A stretch of 5,279 bases of DNA from Actinomycetes bacterium. Lineage in GTDB: Bacteria; Actinomycetota; Acidimicrobiia; Acidimicrobiales; Microtrichaceae. The notes beneath the pieces were generated by a model, which saw nothing but the letters and a program-made list of their open reading frames with translations, was not told the DNA's origin and made no database searches. A program made the translations under genes and the position numbers. The stretch covers positions 1 to 5,279 of the forward strand of contig JAEXGP010000055.1 in assembly GCA_023450775.1 (NCBI GenBank). Direction: 5' to 3'. Each line of letters begins with the position of its first letter. Within the stretch, counting starts at the first letter, position 1. Of this stretch, positions 1 through 4,691 are shown piece by piece.

Positions 1-305
1 TGCACGACGAGCTCGACGGGACGGGCGTCGGAGTGACCGCACTGCAGCCGGGCCCGACCGAGACGGAGTTCTTCGACCGTGCCGGCATGGACGGTTCCAA
101 GGCCGACCGGGGTCACAAGGACGACCCGGAACGCGTCGCTCGGGACGCGGTCGAGGCGATGCAGGCGGGCGAGGACCACGTGGTCGCCGGGGCCTTCCGC
201 AACAAGGTGCAGACGGTGCTGGCCAAGCTCCTGCCGCAGGGGGCGGCGGCCGCCGTGCACGGCCGGATGCTCGACGGATCCTCGGGCGACCAGCGAGTGA
301 CCTGA
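1..305 (+). CDS. Short-chain dehydrogenase/reductase (SDR), C-terminal part only
   Basis: This is the 3' end of a gene entering from the left; the reading frame starts at base 3 and shows 100 residues before the TGA at 303-305. The early stretch GVGVTALQPGPTETEFF is the hallmark of SDR enzymes just after the catalytic Tyr-x-x-x-Lys helix: a beta strand, then the PG-x-T-x-T-x-F segment that closes over the nicotinamide cofactor. The tail (DPERVARDAVEAMQAGEDHVVAGAF and onward) resembles C-termini of SDRs related to DltE and YqjQ, which carry an AGxxHVVAG-type strand. The family reduces or oxidises carbonyl/alcohol groups with NAD(P)H in the cytoplasm; the substrate cannot be told. The Rossmann glycine motif and catalytic Ser-Tyr-Lys lie outside the window. 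A GTG at 33 in this frame is internal and not the start. The next gene begins 41 bp downstream on the same strand, so co-transcription is possible. Confidence 0.88.
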   Translation, partial: HDELDGTGVGVTALQPGPTETEFFDRAGMDGSKADRGHKDDPERVARDAVEAMQAGEDHVVAGAFRNKVQTVLAKLLPQGAAAAVHGRMLDGSSGDQRVT

Positions 306-346
306 GTCGGGGATGATCGCCCCGCCCGGCGGGAAGGTGTCCGGGC

Positions 347-925
347 GTGACGGACATGAACGGATCGACGGGCGGCAAGGGCATGGCGAGCGACGAGGAC
401 CGGGCCGACGGGCTCGCGTCGATCGTCGAGGCGCTGGACCAGCCCATGATCGTCGTGACGACGGCGTCGGGCGACGAGCGCGCCGGCTGCCTGGTGGGCT
501 TCCACTGCCAGTCGAGCATCGACCCGGGCCGTTACGTGGTCTGGCTGTCCAAGGCGAACCACACCGGCCGCGTGGGCCTGCGGGCCTCGCACCTGGCCGT
601 GCACTTCCTCGACCGGACGCAGCACGAGCTCGCCGAGCGGTTCGGCACCCGGACCGGCGACGACGGCGACAAGTTCGAGGGCCTGGACCTCGTGGAGGCC
701 GACGGCGTCGACGCGCCGCTCCTGCGGGACTGCCCGAACCGGCTGCTGGGCCGGCGGACCGCTGCGCTCGACGAGGGTGGCGACCACGTGTGCGTGGTGC
801 TCGAGGTCGAGCGGGTGTGGACCGGTGAGCGCCTGCACCCGCTCCGGCTGTCGGACGTGTCGGACCTGGAGCCGGGGCACCCGGCGGAGGAGCGCCCGCG
901 TCCCGCCACCCACCGGGCGCGCTGA
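347..925 (+). CDS. Flavin reductase-like FMN-binding split-barrel protein
   Basis: This 192-residue protein looks like the flavin reductase-like family: small cytoplasmic split-barrel proteins that bind FMN/FAD and often supply reduced flavin to a monooxygenase. Visible family features are the first strands (PMIVVTTASGDERAGCLVGF, about residues 33-52), the cofactor-facing segment CQSSIDPGRYVVWLSKANHT (54-73), then a helix and strand (GLRASHLAVHFLD, 77-89). A mid-domain D-K-F-E-G-L (108-113) is typical of members where the substrate loop follows. The last 20 or so residues are Pro/Arg-rich and probably disordered. The GTG at 347 is chosen because GGGAAGG (331-337) sits 9 nt upstream. ATGs at 356 and 383 are also in frame; the one at 383 still keeps the whole domain. 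It probably shares a transcript with the SDR gene and faces an FMN reductase gene. The true partner and electron donor are not known from the sequence. Confidence 0.82.
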   Translation: MTDMNGSTGGKGMASDEDRADGLASIVEALDQPMIVVTTASGDERAGCLVGFHCQSSIDPGRYVVWLSKANHTGRVGLRASHLAVHFLDRTQHELAERFGTRTGDDGDKFEGLDLVEADGVDAPLLRDCPNRLLGRRTAALDEGGDHVCVVLEVERVWTGERLHPLRLSDVSDLEPGHPAEERPRPATHRAR

Positions 926-946
926 GCCCTCCCGGCCTCAGCGCGC
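917..946. terminator. Bidirectional terminator hairpin between convergent genes
   Basis: GCGCGCTGAG (917-926) and CTCAGCGCGC (937-946) are a perfect 10-bp inverted repeat with a 10-nt loop. It spans the 12-bp gap between the two convergent genes. Each arm contains one stop codon: TGA 923-925 for the plus-strand gene and TGA 940-938 for the minus-strand gene. No T tract follows on either side, which is common in high-GC actinobacteria. The placement and symmetry support a shared transcription stop; function is inferred. Confidence 0.7.
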
Positions 947-1462
947 GGCCACCGCCACCGCCGCGGACTCCGCGGACCACCACGCCTCGATCGGCGCGGA
1001 CGGGTCGTCCACCTGGTCGCCCCAGACGTACAGACCGGCGGTCGGGACCCGGGCGCCGATCTCGACCAGGACCGGGCGCAGGTGCACCTCGACGGCGAGC
1101 GCGTGCCCGGGACCGCCGCCGGTCATGAGCGGCACGACGACGGGGACCGACCGGAGCTCGCCGTGCTCGAACTGGTCGAGGAACAGCTTGAGGAGACCGG
1201 TGTAGGCGGCCTTGTAGGTGGGCGACGCCACGACGACCACGGTGGCGTCGTGGACCGCGCGCTTGGCCGCCGCCACGGTGGGGTCGCCCCAGGCCAGGAG
1301 CGCGGGCCCGAGGGTGGCGAGGTCGATCACGTGCACGTCCGCCGCCTCGACCAGCTCGGCGAGTCGCCGTCCGAGTCGCTCCGCCACCTTGGCCGTGCGC
1401 GACCCGGCCTGGGGGTTGCCGACCACGACCACCACCGACCGGCTCTGCTGCTCTGTGCTCAT
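938..1462 (-). CDS. NAD(P)H-dependent FMN reductase, SsuE/MsuE-like
   Basis: This 174-residue flavodoxin-fold protein belongs to the NADPH-dependent FMN reductase family, close to SsuE/MsuE, which reduce FMN for two-component monooxygenases. Visible signatures are the phosphate-binding loop VVGNPQAGSRT (13-23), the FMN-isoalloxazine loop SPTYKAAYTGLLKLFLDQ (80-97), which closely follows the SPVYKASYSG-type motif, and MTGGGPGHALAVEVHLRPVL (113-132), matching ATGGxxAHLLAVDYALKPVL in SsuE. As recalled, E. coli SsuE has Tyr118 in a pi-helix here; an ungapped alignment puts Val126 in its place, next to His127. Length is close to the family norm. ATG 1462 is preferred because the fold starts about 8 residues later. 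An in-frame GTG at 1546 would add 28 residues made largely of a heptad repeat. It ends 12 bp from the flavin reductase-like gene and diverges from tetR. The flavin-dependent oxygenase it would serve is not in the window; P450s do not normally use free reduced FMN. Confidence 0.9.
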   Translation of the reverse strand: MSTEQQSRSVVVVVGNPQAGSRTAKVAERLGRRLAELVEAADVHVIDLATLGPALLAWGDPTVAAAKRAVHDATVVVVASPTYKAAYTGLLKLFLDQFEHGELRSVPVVVPLMTGGGPGHALAVEVHLRPVLVEIGARVPTAGLYVWGDQVDDPSAPIEAWWSAESAAVAVAAR

Positions 1463-1511
1463 GCGCGGCTGCCCTGTGCTCGTGCGCGGCTGCCCTGTGC
1501 TCGTACGCGCT
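1449..1511. repeat. Three tandem 21-bp repeats over the FMN reductase start
   Basis: Three adjacent 21-bp units lie at 1449-1469, 1470-1490 and 1491-1511. The middle unit matches the first at 19 of 21 bases and the third at 18 of 21. Read on the minus strand in the reductase frame, each unit encodes a heptad: TSTGQPR, TSTGQPR, then MSTEQQS. The start ATG is the copy in which ACG (Thr) has become ATG. Each upstream copy also carries AGGG, placed 9 nt before the next ACG/ATG, so the array may have spread a ribosome-binding element. A weaker fourth copy may follow at 1511-1529 (TGCTCC..GGTCATGCGGC). Confidence 0.85.
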
Positions 1512-1554
1512 GCTCCCGGGTCATGCGGCAGGACTACCGCTGCCACCGCCCCCG

Positions 1555-1560
1555 GGTCAA
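1555..1560 (-). promoter_or_regulatory. Possible -35 element for the FMN reductase
   Basis: On the minus strand 1560-1555 reads TTGACC, five of six matches to TTGACA, in the divergent region upstream of the reductase. The best -10 at the right distance is TAGTCC (1536-1531, 18-nt spacer), which is poor. The -35 match is therefore suggestive only. Confidence 0.25.
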
Positions 1561-1575
1561 CGGCCGAGCCGCCCC

Positions 1576-1581
1576 TACGAT
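1576..1581 (+). promoter_or_regulatory. -10 element of a leaderless tetR promoter
   Basis: TACGAT (1576-1581) fits the actinobacterial TAnnnT -10 pattern and lies 6 nt before the ATG at 1588, so transcription would begin at or next to the start codon. No Shine-Dalgarno sequence precedes that ATG, which agrees with a leaderless mRNA. No convincing TTGAC-type -35 is present at 16-18 nt spacing. Confidence 0.5.
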
Positions 1582-1587
1582 GCCCGG

Positions 1588-2274
1588 ATGTCCAGCGTCC
1601 CGGAGCCAGCCCCCGCGCCCCGCTCGGACGTGCCGGGCAGCGCGGCCTGGTGGTCGGCGCTCCAGGAGCGCTCCGCGCGACGCCGTCCGCGGGCCGACGG
1701 CCTGACGCTGGAGCGGATCGTCGACGTGGCGATCGGGCTGGTGGACGCCCAGGGCCTGTCCGCGCTGACGGTCCGCGGTCTGGCGGAGGAGCTGGGGACG
1801 GGGAGTGCGTCGCTGTACCGGCACGTGGCGAGCCGCGAGGAGCTGCTCGTGCTCATGGTCGACCGGGTGATCGGCGAGGTGGACCTGCCGGCTGAGGACG
1901 TGGCCGGACGCGCCGGCGTCGAGCAGCTGGCGCACGAGCTGCGCCGCGTGCTGCTCGACCACGCGCAGCTCCTCCCGGCCCTGACCGCCGCGCCGTTGCT
2001 CGGGCCGAACGCGATCCGCGGCGTCGAGGTGGGGCTCCGGTGCATGTCGGCGGCCGGGTACTCCGACGACCTGGCGGTGCCGGCGGTCCTCGCGCTCATC
2101 GACTTCGTGCTCGGCACCGTCTACTTCGACACCAGCAGCGCCGGCCGCAGCTTCGCCGCAGGACAGGACGTGCGCAGCGGCGCCGCCCCGGCGGCGGACG
2201 AGGTGTTCGAGTTCGGCCTCCAGACCTTCCTGGCCGGCCTCGCCCAGCGCGTCCGCGGGAAATGCGATCACTGA
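1588..2274 (+). CDS. TetR/AcrR-family transcriptional regulator
   Basis: This 228-residue protein is a one-component repressor-type regulator. The N-terminal DNA-binding domain (about 37-98) has helix 1 LTLERIVDVAIGLVDAQG and the helix-turn-helix TVRGLAEELGTGSASLYRHV (61-80), followed by S-R-E-E-L-L, a very typical TetR pattern. It is preceded by a 36-residue Pro/Ala-rich and Arg-rich extension containing WW (21-22). The C-terminal half (about 100-225) is helical and hydrophobic, with LLPALTAAPLLGPNAIR (128-144), resembling the ligand-binding and dimerisation domain of tetracycline-repressor-like proteins. The ATG at 1588 is favoured by a -10 box 6 nt upstream. It lies 49 bp before the P450 on the same strand, and two inverted repeats lie at that junction, so it most likely controls the P450 in response to a small hydrophobic ligand. 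Ligand and operator are inferred. Its stop codon lies inside one of the inverted repeats. Confidence 0.92.
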   Translation: MSSVPEPAPAPRSDVPGSAAWWSALQERSARRRPRADGLTLERIVDVAIGLVDAQGLSALTVRGLAEELGTGSASLYRHVASREELLVLMVDRVIGEVDLPAEDVAGRAGVEQLAHELRRVLLDHAQLLPALTAAPLLGPNAIRGVEVGLRCMSAAGYSDDLAVPAVLALIDFVLGTVYFDTSSAGRSFAAGQDVRSGAAPAADEVFEFGLQTFLAGLAQRVRGKCDH

Positions 2275-2278
2275 TCGC
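2264..2278. promoter_or_regulatory. Perfect inverted repeat over the tetR stop codon; possible operator half
   Basis: GCGATCA-C-TGATCGC is a perfect inverted repeat with 7-bp arms and one central base. It covers the last codons and the TGA (2272-2274) of tetR and ends 2 bp before the -10-like TATGGT of the P450. TetR proteins bind palindromes of this size, so an operator is plausible. It is too small, and its 1-nt loop too tight, for a terminator. Confidence 0.45.
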
Positions 2279-2279
2279 C

Positions 2280-2285
2280 TATGGT
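2280..2285 (+). promoter_or_regulatory. -10-like hexamer for the P450
   Basis: TATGGT (2280-2285) matches the TAnnnT pattern and would place the transcript start near 2292, leaving a short leader with a good ribosome-binding site. No recognisable -35 lies 16-18 nt upstream. The element sits between two inverted repeats, which fits a repressible promoter. If it is not used, the P450 would be read from the tetR promoter. Confidence 0.4.
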
Positions 2286-2307
2286 GGTCGGACACCCAAC
2301 CGACCAC
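2284..2307. promoter_or_regulatory. Candidate TetR operator upstream of the P450
   Basis: GTGGTCGG (2284-2291) and CCGACCAC (2300-2307) form a perfect 8-bp inverted repeat separated by 8 nt. It overlaps the end of the -10-like hexamer and the predicted transcript start. Total length (24 bp) and position are typical of TetR-family operators acting on a neighbouring gene. I do not find the same arms in the divergent region upstream of tetR. Confidence 0.5.
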
Positions 2308-2309
2308 GT

Positions 2310-2314
2310 GGAGG
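2310..2314 (+). promoter_or_regulatory. Ribosome-binding site of the P450
   Basis: GGAGG lies 9 nt before the ATG at 2324 and fixes that start; no other in-frame start has comparable support. Confidence 0.7.
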
Positions 2315-2323
2315 TCCCGGACG

Positions 2324-3589
2324 ATGACGCAGCGACTGGAGCTCGGCGACCCGCAGTTCTGGCGGCGCTCGCTCGACGAGCGGATGGCGGACTTCGCCGC
2401 GCTCCGGGCCGAGTCGCCCTTCACCAAGGCGCAGTCCGACAACTTCCTCACCGGCGTGCCCGACGAGTGGTACGCGGTGACGCGGTACGCGGAGGTGGTG
2501 GAGATCAGCCGCCACCCGCAGGACTACTGCTCGGGCCAGGGCTCCATCTCGATCGCGGACATGCCCACCGATGCCATGGAGTTCTTCGGGTCGTTCATCA
2601 CCATGGACGACCCCCGCCACGCCCGTCAGCGCGGGATCGTGGCCCGCTCGTTCACGCCCCGGGCCCTGCAGGGCGTCCTCGACTCCGTCGAGACCATCTG
2701 CACCGAGGTCATCGACGCCATGTGCGAGAAGGGCGAGGTGGACCTGGTCGAGGCGCTCTCGCAGCCGTTCCCGCTGCTGGTCATCTGCGACATGATGGGC
2801 ATCCCCCGCAGCGAGTTCGGGACGGTGCTCGACGCCACCAACGTGATCCTGGGCGCCGGCGATCCCGAGATGATGGGCGGCAAGGACGACATCATCAGCG
2901 CCCTGTTCGAGGCCGGCGTCACGCTCACGACGCTCATGGGCGAGCTCGCCGAGCAGCGACGCAAGGACCCGCAGGACGACCTCACCTCCGCGCTGGTCCA
3001 CAACGACCTGGGCGAGGACATGCTCGCCCCCGAGGAGATCGCGCCGTTCTTCATCCTGCTCGCGGTCGCCGGCAACGACACCACCCGGACCGCCACGAGC
3101 ATCGGCATGCACCTGCTCGGCCAGCACCCGGGCCAGCGCCGCATCTGGCAGGACGACCTGGACGGCGTGACGCCGACCGCGGTCGAGGAGATCGTGCGGA
3201 TGGCGTCGCCGGTGACGTTCATGCGCCGGACGGTCACGCACCCGCTCACGCTGTCGGGCCACGACTTCGACGAGGGCGACAAGCTCGTCCTCTTCTACGG
3301 TGCCGCCAACCGTGACCCGCTCGTGTTCGACGACCCCGAGCGCTTCGACGTGCTCCGCGACCCGAACCCGCACGTGGGCTTCGGCGGTCCCGGCCCGCAC
3401 TTCTGCCTAGGTGCCCACCTGGCCCGCCGTGAGCTGTCGGTCGTGTTCCGTCAGCTGCTGACGCGCCTGCCCGACATCGAGGTCGTCGGCGAGCCGACCT
3501 ACCTCGAGGCGGCCGGCGTGCCGCTGGTGGGTGGCATCAAGCGGCTGCCGGTCCGGTTCACGCCGACCGCGCCGGTCGGCGCGGCCTGA
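2324..3589 (+). CDS. Cytochrome P450, CYP124/125/142-like
   Basis: This 421-residue soluble bacterial P450 is of normal length and complete. Seen in order are the C-helix haem-propionate motif HARQR (H99, R103), the I-helix oxygen-activation motif AGNDTT (249-254, with the D252-T253 acid-alcohol pair), the K-helix E289-I-V-R292, and the haem loop FGGPGPHFCLG (353-363) with C361 as the thiolate ligand. The AGN-acid-TTR I-helix, the FYxxANRDP segment, NPHVGFGG with one extra residue before the haem His, and the GIK near the C-terminus all resemble mycobacterial CYP125 and CYP124. Those enzymes oxidise the terminal methyl of sterol side chains or methyl-branched lipids. The substrate here is inferred only to be of that type. 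It needs ferredoxin and ferredoxin reductase, neither of which is in the window. It has a good ribosome-binding site and probably answers to the upstream TetR. No membrane anchor is seen. Confidence 0.95.
   Translation: MTQRLELGDPQFWRRSLDERMADFAALRAESPFTKAQSDNFLTGVPDEWYAVTRYAEVVEISRHPQDYCSGQGSISIADMPTDAMEFFGSFITMDDPRHARQRGIVARSFTPRALQGVLDSVETICTEVIDAMCEKGEVDLVEALSQPFPLLVICDMMGIPRSEFGTVLDATNVILGAGDPEMMGGKDDIISALFEAGVTLTTLMGELAEQRRKDPQDDLTSALVHNDLGEDMLAPEEIAPFFILLAVAGNDTTRTATSIGMHLLGQHPGQRRIWQDDLDGVTPTAVEEIVRMASPVTFMRRTVTHPLTLSGHDFDEGDKLVLFYGAANRDPLVFDDPERFDVLRDPNPHVGFGGPGPHFCLGAHLARRELSVVFRQLLTRLPDIEVVGEPTYLEAAGVPLVGGIKRLPVRFTPTAPVGAA
3561..3581. repeat. Inverted repeat in the last codons of the P450
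   Basis: CGCCGACC (3561-3568) and GGTCGGCG (3574-3581) pair perfectly around a 5-nt loop, ending 5 bp before the stop codon. It could pause transcription or protect the mRNA 3' end, but there is no T tract. It may simply reflect GC-rich codons for the Thr-Ala-Pro-Val-Gly-Ala tail. Confidence 0.45.
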
Positions 3590-3727
3590 GCGTCCACAGG
3601 CTGCGACGCCGCGCTGCGCCGCCGCCCGGACGGCAGCTCTCCTTCGCAGGCGGTCTGCCTGACCACGGTCCCGCGCCTGCCCGGGCGGGCCGACTCCGTG
3701 CGCATCGCCGGACCGGCGCGGTTCGTT

Positions 3728-3756
3728 ACGACCGGCCGCCGATCCGGTCGTTCTTT
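3728..3756 (+). terminator. Probable intrinsic terminator after the P450
   Basis: ACGACCGG (3728-3735) and CCGGTCGT (3744-3751) form a perfect 8-bp stem with an 8-nt loop, followed at once by TCTTT (3752-3756). This is the only hairpin with a T-rich tail in the 266-bp stretch (3590-3855) between the P450 and the next gene. It lies about 140 nt past the P450 stop. I see no supported gene elsewhere in that stretch. Confidence 0.55.
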
Positions 3757-3841
3757 CGAGGTCACCCGTGGCCGGCGTGCTCAAGATCGGGATCCCCGGG
3801 TAGTAGCCGGACGTCCCCGCAGCGCACCGCACTGCGAAGAG

Positions 3842-3853
3842 AAGAAGGTGATC
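3842..3853 (+). promoter_or_regulatory. Near-perfect Shine-Dalgarno of the small membrane protein
   Basis: AAGAAGGTGATC matches 11 of 12 bases of the full anti-anti-Shine-Dalgarno AAGGAGGTGATC. Its core GG lies 7 nt before the ATG at 3856. This is far stronger than the other ribosome-binding sites in the window, and it is the main evidence that the short frame downstream is translated. Confidence 0.8.
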
Positions 3854-3855
3854 CC

Positions 3856-4008
3856 ATGACCATCGGAGCTGCACTGCTCGTCATCGTCGTCGGCATCCTG
3901 ATCGCGGCGTTCGCCAACGCCACGATCGGCGGCATCGTTGCGATCATCGGCGTGGTCGGACTGGTGATCGCGGTCCTCACGGGTTCCCGCGGTCGAGCGC
4001 GCGTCTGA
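3856..4008 (+). CDS. Small two-helix membrane protein, 50 residues
   Basis: This short gene encodes 50 residues starting MTIGAALLVIVVGILIAAFA and ending GSRGRARV. Two hydrophobic stretches (about 3-20 and 24-42) are separated by a tight A-N-A-T-I turn. The only charged residues are Arg at the C-terminus (45, 47, 49), so a helical hairpin with the tail in the cytoplasm fits the positive-inside rule. Gly and small residues recur in both helices, suggesting close packing or oligomers. The evidence for translation is an exceptionally good ribosome-binding site and a clean membrane pattern. I do not recognise the family with confidence; actinobacterial DUF6458-type proteins have a similar two-helix layout but are usually longer. 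It lies 122 bp before the sigma gene on the same strand, with a strong hairpin between them, so it is probably its own unit. Function unknown. Confidence 0.75.
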   Translation: MTIGAALLVIVVGILIAAFANATIGGIVAIIGVVGLVIAVLTGSRGRARV

Positions 4009-4020
4009 CGGTCCGGCGGA

Positions 4021-4058
4021 CCGCCGGTGCTCCCGCAACGGCGCGGGAGGACCGGCGG
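4021..4058 (+). terminator. Strong imperfect hairpin after the small membrane protein
   Basis: CCGCCGGT (4021-4028) pairs with ACCGGCGG (4051-4058). Inside, after one G/G mismatch, CTCCCGC (4030-4036) pairs with GCGGGAG (4043-4049), leaving a 6-nt loop. That gives 15 base pairs, starting 13 nt after the stop codon. There is no T tract, as in many actinobacterial terminators. It could also be an RNA structure upstream of the sigma gene, but position favours termination. Confidence 0.6.
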
Positions 4059-4089
4059 CCGCGGGCCGTCGGTCCGGCGTCGCCCCCGG

Positions 4090-4095
4090 TACCGT
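4090..4095 (+). promoter_or_regulatory. Weak -10 candidate for the sigma/anti-sigma operon
   Basis: TACCGT fits TAnnnT and lies 35 nt before the sigma start codon. No convincing -35 is present. A start near 4102 would give a short leader beginning with the inverted repeat GAGCCC (4103-4108) / GGGCTC (4117-4122), which forms a 6-bp stem with an 8-nt loop just before the start codon. Confidence 0.3.
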
Positions 4096-4130
4096 GAGCG
4101 AGGAGCCCCACCGATCGGGCTCGTTCGAGG

Positions 4131-4691
4131 ATGACGGCAGACGAGACGTTCGAGACGCTGCTCGCAGCGGTCCAGCGGGGTGATGAGGCGGCGGCTGCTG
4201 ACCTCTACCGCCGGGTGCAGCCGCGCCTCGCCCGCTACCTGCGGTTCGAGGAACCCCAGGTCGCCGATGACCTGGCCGCCGAGGTGTGGGTGACGATCGC
4301 CGCCAAGCTCGCGACGTTCGAGGGCGACGAGGACGGCTTCCGCGCCCTCGCGTTCACCATCGCCCGGCGTCGCGTGATCGACCACCGTCGCCGCGGCGTG
4401 CGGCGCCGCACCTCTGCTGCAGCGCCCGAGACGTTCGCCGACCGCGTCGACGAGCACCACGGAGCCGACCCCTCGACGGCGCTGGACGCGCAGGAGGCGG
4501 TCGACCGCATCGTCGCCCTCCTCCCTCCCGCACAGGCCGAGGTCGTGCTCCTCCGGGTCGTTGCCGACCTGGACGCGGAGACCGTTGCCCGGATGGTCGG
4601 GCGCTCCGCCAACTGGGTCCGGGTCACCCAGCACCGCGCCCTCAGGAAGCTCGCCGAGCAGCTTCGCCGCCCGACGGACGTAACGCCGTGA
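4131..4691 (+). CDS. RNA polymerase sigma factor, ECF type (sigma-70 family)
   Basis: This 186-residue protein has only sigma domains 2 and 4, as ECF sigma factors do, and would direct RNA polymerase to a small regulon. Domain 2 runs from LYRRVQPRLARYL (25-37) through the core-binding segment VADDLAAEVWVTI (44-56) to the -10 recognition helix FRALAFTIARRRVIDHRRR (70-88). Domain 4 covers about 119-178: ALLPPAQAEVVLLRVV (129-144), then the -35-reading helix-turn-helix AETVARMVGRSANWVRVTQHRALRKLAEQL (149-178). The linker (about 91-118) is ordinary. No extra C-terminal domain is seen. ATG 4131 fits the usual ECF N-terminus; CGAGG directly before it is a poor ribosome-binding site, and GAGGAG further up (4100-4105) is about 25 nt away. 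The next gene starts at GTG 4688, overlapping this stop codon, so the two are very probably translationally coupled. The target promoter is unknown; such pairs are often autoregulated. Confidence 0.92.
   Translation: MTADETFETLLAAVQRGDEAAAADLYRRVQPRLARYLRFEEPQVADDLAAEVWVTIAAKLATFEGDEDGFRALAFTIARRRVIDHRRRGVRRRTSAAAPETFADRVDEHHGADPSTALDAQEAVDRIVALLPPAQAEVVLLRVVADLDAETVARMVGRSANWVRVTQHRALRKLAEQLRRPTDVTP

Noticed and set aside
113..913. 266-residue open frame on the minus strand
   Set aside because: It runs antisense through the SDR and flavin reductase-like genes, both of which show clear family motifs; its Arg/His/Val-rich translation has no recognisable fold and is a GC-bias shadow.
2281..3315. 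344-residue plus-strand frame overlapping the P450
   Set aside because: It is the shifted frame of the P450, Arg/Gly/Pro/His-rich with no motif.
2279..3400. 373-residue minus-strand frame opposite the P450
   Set aside because: The P450 frame carries all expected haem and oxygen-activation motifs over this span; the antisense frame is the usual mirror of GC-rich third positions.
3789..3796. GGGATCCC palindrome
   Set aside because: An isolated 8-bp palindrome is expected by chance in DNA of this composition.
3777..3803. Possible alternative-sigma promoter: GTGCTC, 15 nt, GGGTAG, upstream of the small membrane protein
   Set aside because: GGGTA resembles the -10 of SigB/SigF-type promoters, but the -35 match is poor and there is no second example to support it.
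4010..4079. Direct repeat GGTCCGGCG at 4010-4018 and 4071-4079 flanking the large hairpin
   Set aside because: Only 9 bp in a G/C-only-rich context; no sign of a mobile element between the copies.
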